NCBI GenBank assembly: GCA_963965975.1
Contig: OZ014412.1
Span: 5,954,501-6,018,500, forward strand
DNA: 64,000 bases
Origin: Xestospongia bergquistia
Taxonomy: Eukaryota; Porifera; Demospongiae; Haplosclerida; Petrosiidae
Direction of reading: 5' to 3'
In this document: positions 33,474 to 46,570 of the stretch, one piece after another
How positions within the stretch are numbered: position 1 is the first letter of the stretch
How the letters are laid out: each line of letters starts with the position of its first letter
Position numbers and translations under genes: made by a program
Notes under the pieces: generated by a model
The model's database searches: none
What the model saw: the letters and a program-made list of their open reading frames with translations, nothing else
Told to the model about the DNA's origin: nothing

Positions 33474-34815
33474 TTTACAAAATCCTTTCAAACCTGCTCT
33501 CTCTATGACTTTAATTAAGTTAACACAATCTGAAATGACATATATGTCTGAATGGTGCAAATTAATGAAGCACTCATGATCAAAATGGTGTTGTGTGCAA
33601 TGACATCATATGTTGTAATCATGACAAGTTTATTCCATTGGAAATACAATTTATCTAGTTCACTTACAATGTGAATACTGTTATCCTCAATGTGAATATG
33701 TTGTTTCTAATTGAGTATATACAATTGGATATACAAAAACAGAAAGCTATGTCATTAGAATCAAAAATCAAATATGTACCACTCAATGTTAAACATGTTT
33801 TGTGTATGAATAAAGACATGGTTGCTTAGTTAATTTATCTTGTATAAACAATTTGTTGCTATATTAAACTATATAAATCATGATGTGATTATTAAATGCA
33901 TATCATGTATTAATGACTCTTCTTTGAATAGTAAAGGTTCTGTAATGAGACAATCAATCGTGTCTATTTATAAAATTCTGTGTATTTTGATAGTTGTATA
34001 GATAAGGGAGAATTTTGGTAGGGAATATCCCCAACTTAGTTCTGTACTAGATTAAAATATGTCCATATTAAATATAGTAGTAATTTATTTGCAGGCAAAT
34101 ATATTGGAAGTACTTACTGTATAATTGTAAACAGTCTCTCATGCAGCAATACTACATATATAAAGTGTACTATATTCAGTTGATAATGTATATGTGTAAT
34201 AATATATTATATAGGAGCTACTTTGAAAACTAATGTAAATATCCCAAAACATAACATATTGTGATTTGTTAATAATCTGTCTATATTCAGTTTATGTTAG
34301 TTATCATATCATTATACAACCTGTTATTTCCTTTTTGAAATGCCAATTATAATACTACTCATCTATAACAAGTACAGTTAATAACTATAGCCTAATTGGT
34401 ATACAGTAACACGTGGTTCACTGACCATCTATAATGATTTCCTCCATTAAGTATAACATATACAGAACAAAAAGAGTTGCTCTTTGTAATTGATATCGCA
34501 CACATTTTTTTTATTTAAAAACTATAATGACTGAAATAAGACTAGAGTTAAATCAATCTACCTTGATATATATATATATATATATCAAGACACTATTTCC
34601 TTGATCAGATCTATAAACCATTGTCATTTTCTCAAAACGTCATATGCATTGAATCATTGTATGCACATAGTATATAGAATGTTCTTACATATAACTTTAT
34701 ACAATTAAAGTTTTTGAACTCTTTAAATTAAGATAGCTTTATTAAACAATATAAAATACTTGTGATAATGTTGTTAATTTTTTGCACCAAAGTGTTTGTA
34801 TCAAATTTTTGGCAT
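33474..34815. other. U12-U13 spacer made of duplicated intergenic sequence
   Basis: Apart from the possible N-terminal extension up to 33560, I see no coding exon. The stretch recurs between U13 and U14 (36880-38275) and in part between U14 and U15, including GTGTACTATATTCAGTTGAT (about 34170) and a (TA)n palindrome at 34567-34590. It shows that the gene plus its spacer was the unit of tandem duplication, roughly 3.4 kb. Confidence 0.55.
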
Positions 34816-34819
34816 CAGT

Positions 34820-36878
34820 TTATATTTTATGTTTATTTATATGTTCATATGCAGTGTTTATCTGTAATTCAATAGCTTGTTGGTGTGAAAGAGGCAGATC
34901 ATATATTATGTCAGGCTCTTCTTGAGAGGTGGCCTCAATTTTTTCAGCTTTTTTTCTTGCTACAATATAGACAATACTACTAATAATTAAAGTAGTGATG
35001 ACAGCTGTAAGAAATACAGTGATCGGTACAGCAATGTACACTGGAAAATAAAAACAATGTATTATTGACTGTTAATAATTCCTTTCAATTCTTACAACTT
35101 TGTAACATTCAGTCACACTCTTGAAATGTTGTGAAAGTACTCATTGTACATAAATGACAACTATATTGTTGGTAACATGAATCATCTAAATTGGAAATTG
35201 CAGTTGCATCTAATGAACATTTCATTATGTCACAAACAAAAAAAAGCAAGTACATACTTATATCAAGTTGTTCCATTGTGTTCTCTGGACTTATTGACAC
35301 TATGTGTACAAAATAATAGTTCATATAATTATAATAATACTGACATTAATACTTATTACCAGATGTCAAAGTAATGTCATTAGAATCATATGAGGAGGCT
35401 AAAGTGGAAGGTAATAAAAAACTTATAATAATAATTATGGTACTAGATGGTTCTCTATACAAGTATAGTAAAGTATTAACAAATGTTTGTAACTTCTGTC
35501 TCTCATTTTAACCTTTCAGTTCTTCATAGGAAGATGACAGCATAGAAAACATTGAAGTAACTATCAATGAGTAAGCAATAACAATAATGTTTGAAATATT
35601 CCAAAACTTATAGCAAAATCCTTTAGGTCAACATTTACACTATTAATATGTGAATCTGTGGTAACTGACCTACATATGAGCACTGCACTGTTTTATATGA
35701 AATTAAAATGACTATTAACAAGGAAACATATTACTGTCATACGCTTGTCTCCACATACCTTCAATGTTAACTCCTGGTCCTTGTCCTACCACATTTTCAG
35801 GTATTACAGTCACACTATATTTGTTACCATAACTAATATCATTAACAGTGAGTTGTGTTATATTGTTAGTAATATTGTGTATTATACTGCCATCAGATGA
35901 TGTGAGATTATGATAGATATGATAGTGTGTGACTAGAGGTCTCAGAGAAGAGGGAGGATGCTAAATGAATCAATATAAACATCAACAAACTAATACTGTA
36001 ACTACTTACTTTCCACTGAATTGTAAGAGTAGTCTGTAGGTCAACAGAGTAGGTAAGATTAATAACAGGTTCTGGGACTATGAATATCTATTAATTTGTC
36101 ATGTATAAACATACAATATTTGTTTACCATCAAATATGATATACACTAACTGACTACTAGTTCCAATCTGACCAACATGATCAATACCTTTAACAGTAAA
36201 TGAATAGTTATTGCCTTTTACTAGTCCATATATTGTGAGAGATGTGATATTGTTTGTTGTATTAACTGATGTCATAGTATTGTGTGTTTCATTGAACACA
36301 GTTACAATATAATGATCTATACATTGACTACCAGTAACTGGTGATGTCCATGTAACAACTACTGTATGAGGAGTAGTAGCTATAACACTGAGGTTTAATG
36401 GAGCTGTAGGGTTACCTATATATATAAATTATAAAGTAATAGTATGTTTTGTTATTGTATCTTACCAATAATCATAATGTTACATGTCTTACTACTATCT
36501 CCAATATCACACACTATGTCTTTATTATGTAGTACAGTAGTAGCAGTAAAAGACAGTGTAGATATTATGTTATTGTTCTGATATGATACAAACTGTGCAG
36601 TAAATGGACCACTAGTATCATGTAGTATGTGTTGAAGAATTTGTAGCTGTTCAGTTCCACCCATTAAGTTAGGAACAGTCCATGTTATAAGGTTAGATCC
36701 AACACCAGTACAAGTATATATCACATTATTTTGTTGACAAATATCATGACATGGAAAGATTACCTCAGATAGACATTGTCCTATATATCAGGAAATCATG
36801 ATATATTGTCACAATTTTATCAAATACTATTATTATAAATTTACCTACAACAACAGAAAGTAGAAGTATATATATCAT
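34820..36878 (-). CDS. U13: Ig-FN3-FN3 receptor with class 3 tail
   Basis: Minus-strand model of about 433 residues, sister of U12. Exons: signal peptide 36878-36845 (MIYILLLSVVVG), Ig 36780-36466, FN3-1 36415-36128, FN3-2 36077-36010 and 35960-35759, stalk 35398-35360, 35299-35258 and 35209-35117, TM plus tail 35040-34820. The Ig domain has CQQNNVIYTC, Trp in LITWTVPNL and LHNKDIVC. The three-cysteine stalk exon reads SCYQQYSCHLCT; past its GTGACT donor the frame hits a stop, which supports that donor. The tail has IIYDLPL and TAYEHIN. An in-frame ATG at 36965 offers the same 29-residue extension as in U12. No lesion is visible. Confidence 0.77.
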
Positions 36879-36965
36879 TTTACAAAGTCTTTTCAAACCT
36901 GCTCTCTCTATGACTTTAATTAAGTTAACACAATCTGAAATGACATATATGTCTGAATGGTGCAA

Positions 36966-38277
36966 TTAATGAAGCACTCATGATCAAAATGGTGTTGTGT
37001 GTAATGACATCATATGTTGTAGTCATGACAAGTTTTATACCATTGGAAATACAATTTGTCTAGTTCACTTGCAGTGTGAATACTGTTATCCTCAATGTGA
37101 ATATGTTGTTTCTAATTGAGTATATACAATTGGATATACAAAAACAGAAAGCTATCTCATTAGAATCAAAAATCAAATATGTATCACTCAATGTTAAACA
37201 TGTTTTATGTACAGCTAAAAACATATATTTTAATTGGTTGTTTGGTTAGTTTATCATGTATAAGCAATTAGTTGATATATTAAACTAAATAAATCATGAT
37301 GTGATTATTATCATTATTTATATAGTGACTATAATAAATGCATATCATGTATTAATTACCCTTCATTGAATTGTAAAGGAGTTGTAATGATAAAAGCAAT
37401 CATAAAATTCTGTGTATTTTGATAGTTGTCTAGATAAGGAAGATTTTTTAGGGAAAATCCTCAACTTAGTTCTGTACTATATTAAAATATGTCCATATTA
37501 AATATAGTAGTAATTTATTTGCAGGCAAATATATTGGAAGTACTCACTGTATAATAATTATAAACAGTCTCTCATACAGCAATACTACATATATAAAGTG
37601 TACTATATATTCAGTTAATAATGTATATGTGTAATAATACATTATATAGTAACTACTTTGAAAACCGATGTAAATATCCCAAACATAACATATTATGATT
37701 TGTTAATAATCTGTCTATATTCAGTTTATGTTAGTTATCATATCATTATACAACCTGTTATTTCCTTTTGAAATGTCAATGATAATACTACTTATTTATA
37801 ACAAGTACAGTTAATAACTACACCCTAACAGTAATGTTACTATACAGTAACAAGTGGTTCACTGACCATCTATAATGATTTCCTCCATTAAGTAAAACAT
37901 ATTAAAAACAATAAAAGGTGTTCTTTGTAATTGTTATCACACACAGTTTTTTATTTAGAAATTATAATGACTGAACAAGACTAGAATTGAATCAATCTAC
38001 TTTGAGACATATATATATATATATATATATAAAGTCACTGTGTTTCCTTGAGCAGATCTATATAATTAATTAAACCATTGTCATTTCCTCAAAATGTCAT
38101 ATGCATTAAATTATTTGTATTCACATAGAGTATAGAATGTTCTTACATATAACTTTATACAATTAAAGTTTTTGAACTCTTTAAATTAAGGCAGCTTTAG
38201 TGAACATTATAAAATACTTGTGATAATTTTCTTAATTTTTTTGTCATGAAAAGTTTGTATTAAGTTTTTGTATTAGT
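36966..38277. other. U13-U14 spacer, copy of the U12-U13 spacer
   Basis: No coding exon seen. It matches 33560-34815 over most of its length, including the stretch around AATACTACATATATAAAGTG and a (TA)n run at 38010-38030, with small indels. Confidence 0.55.
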
Positions 38278-40317
38278 TTACATTTTATGTTTATTTATAT
38301 GCTCATATGCAGTGTTTATCTGTAATTCAATAGCTTGTTGCTGTGGAAGAGGCAGATCATATATTATGTTAGATTCTTCTTGAGAGGTCGTGGCCGCAGT
38401 TTTTCCAGGTTTTTTTGCCACAATGTAGACAATGATACTAATAATTAAAGTAGTGATGACAGCTGTAAGAAATGCAGTGATTGGTACAGCAGTGTATACT
38501 GGAAAATAAATACAATGTGATATTGACTATTACAATTCAATTCAGTTCTTACAACTTTGTAACATCCAGTCACACTCTTGAAATGTTGTGGAAGTACTCA
38601 TGGTACATAAATGACAACTATATTGTAGGCAATACGAATTATCTAAATTGGAGATTGCAGTTGTACCTAATGAAGATTTTTTTATGTCACAAAGTAAATA
38701 AGCTAACATATATTTAATCTAATTTATTCCATTGTGCTCTCTGGCTTAGTGACATTATGTCATTAACTGTACAAATAGTTCATATAATTATAACATTACT
38801 GACATTGATACTAATCTTATTACCAGATGTGAAAGTATTGTCAATAGAAGTATATGAGGAGAGTAAAGTTTAAGGTAATAACATATTATACTACAGTTAT
38901 AGTAAAGTAGTAAGTACTTAATACAGATGCTCTGCAATTACTGTTTCTAGTTTCAACCTTTCACATCTTCATAGAAAGATAATTGTATGGAAGACAATGA
39001 AGTAGCTATCAATGGTTTAATAATAAAAATTACATTAATTAATAAAATAGCAAAACAATTTAGGTTAAAATTTATATAATCATTGTGTGAATCTGTGGTA
39101 ACTGACCTACATATGAACTTTGCACTGTTTTGTATGAAAGTAAAATGACTATTAACAAGGAAATATATTCCATTCATATGCTAGAGCCTCAATGTACCTT
39201 CAATGTTAACTCCTGGTCCTTGTCCTATTACATTTTCAGCTGTTACAGTCACACTATACTTGTTACCATAACTAATACCATTAAAAGTGAGTTGTGTTAT
39301 ATTGTTAGTAATATCGTGTATTATACTGCCATCAGATGATGTGATGTTATGATAGATATGATAGTGTGTGACTGGAGGTCTCAGAGAAAAGAATGGAGGC
39401 TAAAAATTTAAAATACTAACATCAACAAACCATTACTGTAACTACTTACCTTCCACTGAATTGAAAGAGTACTCTGGAGATCAACAGAGTAGGTAAGATT
39501 TATAACAGGTTCTGGGACTATGAATAACTGATAATTTGTAATGTATAAACATACAATATTTACTTACCATCAAATATGATATACACTAACTGACTAATAT
39601 ACCCAATCTGACCAACATAATCAATACCTTTAACAGTATATGAGTAGTTATTGCCTTTTACTAGTCCATATATTGTGAGAGATGTGATATTATTTGTTGT
39701 ATTAACTGATGTCATAGTATTGTGTGTTTCATTGAACACAGTTACAATATAATGATCTATACATTGACTACCAGTAACTGGTGATGTCCATGTAACAACT
39801 ACTGTATGAGGAGTAGTAGCTATAACACTGAGGTGGAATGGAGCTGTGGGTTTAACTACGTAAAGAATACAGTAATGCTAGTATATTTTGCCAAAATATC
39901 TTACCAATAACCATAATGTTACATATCTTACTATCACCTCCACTATAGCACACAATGTCTTTATTATGTAGTACAGTAGTAGCAGTAAAAGACAGTGTAG
40001 ATATTATGTTATTGTTCTGATATGATACAAACTGTGCAGTAAATGGACCACTAGTATCATTTAGTATGTGTTGAAGAATATGTAGCTGTTCAGTTCCATC
40101 CATTAAGTTAGGAACAGTTCATGTTATCAGGTTAGCTCCAATACCAGTACAAGTATATATCACATTATCTTGTAAACAAATATCTTCACATGGAAAGATT
40201 ACTTCGGATAGACATTGCCCTATATATCAGGAAATCATGATATATAGTCATAATTTTATCAAGAACTATTATTATAAATTTACCTACAAGAGCAGCAAGT
40301 AGAAATATATGCATCAT
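38278..40317 (-). pseudogene. U14: class 3 receptor with a stop at the Ig tryptophan
   Basis: Exons: signal peptide 40317-40284 (MMHIFLLAALVG), Ig 40219-39905, FN3-1 39855-39568, FN3-2 39517-39450 and 39399-39198, three-cysteine stalk exon 38666-38574, TM plus tail 38498-38278. The codon for the core Ig tryptophan (ITWTVP in paralogues) is TGA at 40121-40119, which truncates the product early in the first domain. Two stalk mini-exons have also lost splice sites: the 39-nt one has ACTCTC where TTTAGCC stood, and the 42-nt one lacks its acceptor and its donor. FN3 and tail exons remain open, with IIYDLPL and TAYEHIN, so the loss looks recent. I judge it a pseudogene unless the stop is a sequence error or edited. 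Confidence 0.72.
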
Positions 40318-40449
40318 TTTACAAAATCTTTCCAAGTTTGCACTCTCTATGACTTTCATTAATTCAATCCAATCTGAAATTATAGATGTAAGAATGATGT
40401 AATAAATAAAGAACTCATGACAGAATGATGTTATGTGTAATGATAACAT

Positions 40450-41650
40450 ATATCATATCATGCTAAATTTTACTCTATTGGTAATATAATTTATATGGTT
40501 GACTACAGTGTGAATAGTTGTTATTCTCATTGTGAATATATTGTTTCTAAATAAATAAATACAAATGGATATACATAATTAGAAATTTATCTTATTAGAG
40601 TTAAAAACAATTATGTATCACTTGATGTTTAACTGTACATGTGTACAGATGAAGACATATAGTGTAATTGGTTGTTTGGTTAGTTCGTCTTGTATAAACA
40701 ATTAGTTGATATATTAAAGCATATACATCATAATGTGTATCATTATTTACATGTCAAATATAGTGACTATATTAAATTCATACTATATATTAATTACCCT
40801 TCATTGAATAGTTAAGGAGTTGTAATACAGTAAGCAATCATGTATATTTATAAAATTCTGTGTATTTTGATATTTGTATAGATAAGGAAGAATTTTTAGG
40901 GAATCTCCAACCTAGTTCTGTACTAGATTAAAATATGTCTATATTAATTATAGTAATAATTTATTTGCAGGCAAGCAGTCTCTCATGCAGCAATACTACA
41001 TACATAAAGTGTACCATATTCAGTTGATAATGTATATGTGTAATATACATTATATAGGAGCTACTTTGAAAACTGATGTAAGTATCCAAACATAACATAT
41101 TATGATTTGTGAACAGTCTGTCTATATTCAGTTTATGCTAGTTATTCCATCATCATAAAAACTTTTAATTCCTTTTTGAAATGTCAACAATAATACTAAT
41201 TATCTATAACAAATACAGTTAATAACTATAGCCAAATTTATACAGTAACATATGATTCACTGACCATCTATAATGATTTCCTCCAACAGGTATAAGATAT
41301 ACAGAACAATAAGAGTTGCTCTTTGTAATTGTCATTACACCCACCAAATTGTATGACTGAAACAAGACTAGAGTTAAATCAATCTACTTTGAGACATATA
41401 TTTAACAAGTCACCATTTCATTGAGGAGATCTATAAAATTGATTAGACCATTGTCATTTCCTCAAAATGTTATATGCATTAAATCATTTGTATGGACATA
41501 GAGTATAGTATGTTCTTACATATAACTTTATACAATTAAAGTTTTTGAACTGTTTACATCAAAACAGCTTTATTAAATACTATAATATATTTGTAACAAT
41601 GTTGCTAATTTTTTTTACCAAAACGTTTGTATTAACTTTTTGGCATCAGT
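40450..41650. other. U14-U15 spacer, shorter copy of the same repeat unit
   Basis: No exon seen. It shares the run with GTGTACCATATTCAGTTGAT and TATATAGGAGCTACTTTGAA (about 41010-41080) with the other spacers but lacks the (TA)n palindrome. Confidence 0.5.
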
Positions 41651-43536
41651 TTATATTTTATGTTTATTTATATGTTCATATGAAGTGTTTATCTGTAATT
41701 CAATAGTTTGTTGGTGTGGAAGAGGTAGATCATAAATTATGTCAGGCTCTTCTTGAGAGGTTGACTCAGTTTTTCCAGCTTTTTTTCTTGCTACAATGCA
41801 GACAATACTACTAATAATTAAAGTAGTAATGACAGCTGTAAGAAATGCAGTGATTGGTACAGCAATGTATACTGGAAAATAAAAACAATGTAATATTGAC
41901 AATTACAATTCAAAACAGTTCTTACAACTCTGTAACATCCAGCCACAATCTGGATATCCTGTGAAAGTACTCATTGTACATAAATGACAACTATATTGTA
42001 GACAATATAAGTCATCTAAATTGGAGATTGTGATTGTAATTAATAAACAATTTATTATATCAAGATAATAAAAGTCTATAATTATATGTTATACTATAAT
42101 TGTAGTAAAGTAGTAAGTACTTAATATAAATGTTCTACAATTACTGTTTCTAGTTTTAACCTTTCAGATCTTCATAGGAAGATGTTTGCATGGAAGACAA
42201 TGAAGTAGCTAATATTGTATGTTTATACATGTACATATCAATTAATTAAATAATAGAAATTAGATAATTAATAAAATAGCAAATATTAACATTGAGTGAA
42301 TATGTGGTAACTGACCTACATGAGAACTTTGCACATTTTTGTATGAAAGTAAAATGACTATTAACAAGGAAACACATTACTGTCATATGCTTGCCTCAAT
42401 ATACCTTCAATATGAACTCCTGGTCCTTGTCCTATTACATTTTCAGCTGTTACAGTCACACTATACTTGTTACCATAACTAATACCATTAAAAGTGAGTT
42501 GTGTTATATTGTTAGTAATATTGTGTATTATACTGCCATAAGATGATGTGAGATTATTATAGATATGATAGTGTGTGACTGGAGGTCTCAGAGAAGAAGT
42601 AGGGGGCTAAATGAATTAATATAAACATCAACAAACTATTACTGTAACTACTTACCTTCCACTGAATTGAAAGAGTAGTCTGTAGGTCAACAGAGTAGGT
42701 AAGATTTATAACAGGTTCTGGGACTATGAATAACTATTAATTTGTAATTAATAAACATATAATATTTGCTTACCATCAAATATGAGATACACTAACTGAC
42801 TATTATTCCCAATCTGACCAACTTGATTAATACCTTTAACAGTAAATGAGTAGTTATTGCCTTTTACTAGTCCATATATTGTGAAAGATGTGATATTATT
42901 TGTTGTATTAACTGATGTCATAGTATTGTATGTTTCATTGAACACAGTTACAATATAATGATCTATAGATTGACAACGTGGTGATGTCCATGTAACAACT
43001 ACTGTATGAGAAGTAGTAGCTACAACACTGAGGTTTAATGGAGCTGTGAATTCAACTATATTTATAAATTATGAAGTAAAATTATTATCTGTTATTGTAT
43101 CTCACCAATAATCATTATTTTACATGTCTTACTACCACCTCCACTATAGCACACAATGTCTTTATTATGTAGTACAGTAGTAGCAATAAAAGACAGTGTA
43201 GATATTATGTTATTGTTCTGATATGATACAAACTGTGCAGTAAATGGACCACTAGTATCATGTAGTATGTGTTGAAGAATTTGTAGCTGTTCAATTCCAC
43301 CCATTAAGTTAGGAACAGTCCATGTTATCAGGTTAGCTCCAATACCAGTACAAGTATATATCACATTATCATGTGGACATGTATTTTGACATGGAAATAT
43401 CACTTCAGGTTGGAATTGTTCTGTAGAAATACAAGTTGGCTTAGTGCAAAAAAAACAGTTATAAATAAATCTATATATTTTTACTTATATATGTACCTAT
43501 AAAAAGCAGAAGTAGTAATCTTGCTATGATCATCAT
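41651..43536 (-). CDS. U15: short-stalk Ig-FN3-FN3 receptor with class 3 tail
   Basis: Exons: signal peptide 43536-43497 (MMIIARLLLLLFIG), Ig 43420-43106, FN3-1 43055-42774, FN3-2 42723-42656 and 42606-42405, TM plus tail 41871-41651. The stalk exons of U12 and U13 are decayed here: the three-cysteine exon near 42030-41930 has lost its acceptor and has a weak donor, and the other two are missing. Joining FN3-2 (phase 1) directly to the TM exon (phase 1) keeps the frame and gives about 375 residues with almost no stalk. The Ig domain has CPHDNVIYTC, Trp in LITWTVPNL and LHNKDIVC. The tail has IIYDLPL and TSYEHIN. Its signal exon and upstream DNA match U17 rather than U12-U14. Confidence 0.72.
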
Positions 43537-43680
43537 TTAGCGATCGCCGCTATTAAAAATTATATTAAATAATGACAATAGAACCTACTTAGAGTCTATC
43601 TAAGTAAAAAGCGAAGTGTCTTAAATAGCTCGATTATCCGATGGCCACACCTATCAGCTACGCAGGATATAATAATATGG
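43537..43680 (-). promoter_or_regulatory. U15 upstream region, mirror of the U17 promoter
   Basis: Read on the minus strand, this stretch shares GGTGTGGCC, CGAGCTATTTAAGAC, TTAGATAGACT and GCGGCGATC, in order and spacing, with 54850-54968 upstream of U17. TATTTAAG about 90 bp before the ATG could serve as a TATA-like box. Conservation across two oppositely oriented paralogues is the evidence; promoter function is inferred. Confidence 0.5.
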
Positions 43681-43714
43681 ATTCCTGCATCCTTCACGAG
43701 GTTATAATCACGAT

Positions 43715-43925
43715 ACTACATGTCTTTGCTGTCACCTCCTCTATAACACACAATGTCTTTATTATATAAGACAATAGTAGCAGTAAAAGACAGTGTAGAT
43801 GTTATGTTATTGTTCTGATATGATACAAATTGTGCAGTACCACTAGTATCATGTAGTATGTGTTAAAGAATTTGTAGCTGTTCAGTTCCACCCATTAAAT
43901 TAGGAAAAGTCTATCTTATTAAATT
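43715..43925 (-). pseudogene. Isolated Ig-exon relic of class 3 type
   Basis: On the minus strand it reads as the second half of the U12-U15 Ig exon: ATGGGTGGAACTGAACAGC, a deletion after TGATACTAGTGG, CAGAACAATAACATAACATC and ACATAGTGTG-like sequence. Small deletions break the frame, and TAACACATACTAC carries an in-frame stop. It lies upstream of U15 and is what remains of another copy. Confidence 0.65.
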
Positions 43926-43939
43926 AATTTTACATTCAT

Positions 43940-45584
43940 GGGAGGATGTCTGAAATTTTACAATTACAACATCTTATAGAAGACATATATATTAATAAGA
44001 AAAAAGATTATTTGATAGTTATTTATAATTACTATAATGATTGAAGCAAAGCGATAGTAGATACATATTAATCACTAATTGTACATGTGTACAGACAAAC
44101 AGAGACATATAGTGTAATTGTTTGTTGCTTACAGTTTGTCTTGTATAAACAAGTAGTTGTATATTAAACTATAATAAATAAATGATTTGGTTATTATCAT
44201 CATTTACATGTAGTATAATAGTGACTATAGTAAATGCATATCATAGATTACAGACTCTTCATTCAACAGTAATTAAAGGAAGGTGTAATGAGATAAGTAA
44301 TCATGAAAAATTCTGTTTATTTTGATAGTTGTATAGATAATGGAGAATTTTTAGGGAATATCCTCAACCAAGTTCTGTACATGAGATTAAAATATATATA
44401 GAATACTAAATACACACATTAAATTTTAACAGTTGCACACAAATAGTCACTTAAAATGTAGCATATTACATTGAAATTCAGTGCCAGCAATTGATGCAGA
44501 TCTAGAATTTCTTTTACTTGACAGTAACATACAATTGCATAAATATTAGAAAAGAAATTGTAGATACTTAACATTGCAAGAATGATAAATACGAAATAAT
44601 AGTAATTAATGTAGCAGTAAAATAATTAATGTTTGTCTAAATTGAACTGTTTGTTTAATTAGATGAGTTCATGTGTCAAACGACAAGATTATGTCTGTGT
44701 GTAGCATAATATTGTCTAGTAACAAAAGTAAAATATTGCTCCAAATTAAAACTGTAATTTGCTCAGATCAAATAATGAAGGTATTTGACTAACCTAACAA
44801 AAGCAACTATTTGAATCATTTCAAAACACATGCATTAATGTAGAATTTAAATGTTTTCATCTTCCTTCGTCTATGACTAAACCAAGAAAAGAAACATCAA
44901 GGTTTGTGGCAACAGTGCTGTATCTTATACTATAAACTAAATTGAATAATGTATTGCAGTAAGAATACCTCGACTTTTAATAAGTTTAAATCTATATTAA
45001 CTATTTTCTTCATTTTAATGTCTTGTATTATTTCCTATAGAACAGTGTATGTCTGAAGTAATCTTTCCTTGTCATAACCTTTTATATACAAAAAACATTA
45101 AAACATCATTTAATTAAGTACATGTTATATGGTACATATTTTTAAATGTCCAACAAATTTGTCTTGTCTTTCAATTGAAGTGTTATAGTTCAAATTTTAT
45201 AAGGTACATTACAATTTAGGTACTATATATCTACTACCTATCATGCACATGATAAGTGGGCGTAAGTCCATGCTTTTAAATTGACTGCCAAATGGCAATG
45301 GAAAGAAGTATTGTATCACCATAAATGAATAAATGATCTTGTAATGTCCTTTTGAAGGTTCATTTAATTCAGTTGTGGACTATCTAGCATATATCATAAT
45401 GAAGCACATTATATGATATAAATTATATCTAATTTTGTACCCATACAGACAAAAATGTACTTTAACATCAAATACAAGTTGATTAAACTAAAATAGAGAA
45501 ATTAATTCCATGTCACAAACTTATAAAACATATCATATACATGTAATTATCATTGGTAATTAAACTGTCTTTTGTGGACCAATA
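43940..45584. other. Intergenic stretch, mostly unrecognised
   Basis: The first part (to about 44400) still echoes the U12-U15 spacers (for example TTGTATAGATAATGGAGAATTTTTAGG split by changes). The rest shows no exon, repeat end or RNA gene that I can support. Confidence 0.4.
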
Positions 45585-45788
45585 ATCAGGGTTTCATCTA
45601 GAAATGTTCAGCAGGGGGGAAGTCACAGAAATTAACCTATTTAATGGGGTGGGTCACGGTAATTATCATGAACTAACACGTAATCACATGATGAACAGAA
45701 TTGTTTTTGAGATATTCTAGGAGGGGGAAGTCAGGGATTTAGGGGGTGGGAAGCTTTCCCTCACTCCCCCTGTAGATGAAACCCTGAT
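45585..45788. mobile_element. MITE-like element, about 204 bp
   Basis: The ends are perfect 16-bp inverted repeats, ATCAGGGTTTCATCTA (45585-45600) and TAGATGAAACCCTGAT (45773-45788). The interior is much richer in G and C than its surroundings, with AGGGGGGAAGTCA-type runs. The matching spacer near 58545 reads ACAATAGTACATAC without the element, so this is an empty site; comparison fits insertion at a TA. No coding frame. The superfamily is not assigned, though TA targets fit Tc1/mariner-type elements. Confidence 0.7.
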
Positions 45789-46570
45789 AGTACATTACAT
45801 ATATAAAGTGTAATGTATTCAGTTGATAATGTAAATGTGTAATATACATTATATAGGAGATGCTTTGGAAACTAATGCTTCTATCACAAGATAAATAATA
45901 TAATGTATGCATCATTAACATTGTAGATAATCTGTCTATTTTCATTATGTTAGTTACTAGTATCATAGTACGTATTGGTTTATTATCCTTTTGAAAATGT
46001 GAATGACGATGATATATAGCATATAATATTAGTAACTATAGCTTATTTGGTAACATAAAGCTCACTGACCATCTATAGCAATTTCTTCAATAAATATAAT
46101 TAACTTATACTATTGTCTCCCCCTTATATTTTTCATGAACTTCCATATAAGGACAGCTGAGTCTACTTTGCTTATGTTCCATTATATTACATAGTCACAT
46201 AAAGTGTCATTGTTGAATGCATCAATAGAAATTGACAGTTCATTATACTGTCTCTGTATATACCAGACGTTTTTAAAATGTAGCACCATATTGCCAGTAT
46301 GGTAATATTAATCTGACTATATATATGACATTGCATGTCCTCCTTAATTCTATTGAATTCATTACTTCAGTAATCATTTATGATCATATCACTATAATAC
46401 ATGAGTTATAACTATCTCGATCTACCTATTTCTCATAAAGCTGTGGGCTAAAACAACTGAGGTCAGGGTATCTCCCCTAAATATATTGGTCAATAAAATC
46501 ACTGCCCAGTACTACTGAGTATAGTATAGTTTACTACACAGCAACTACACAGCAATGCCTGAAAAACTGA

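Noticed and set aside
34567..34590. TA palindrome as a regulatory hairpin
   Set aside because: It is a simple (TA)n run of varying length in the duplicated spacers, typical of microsatellite.
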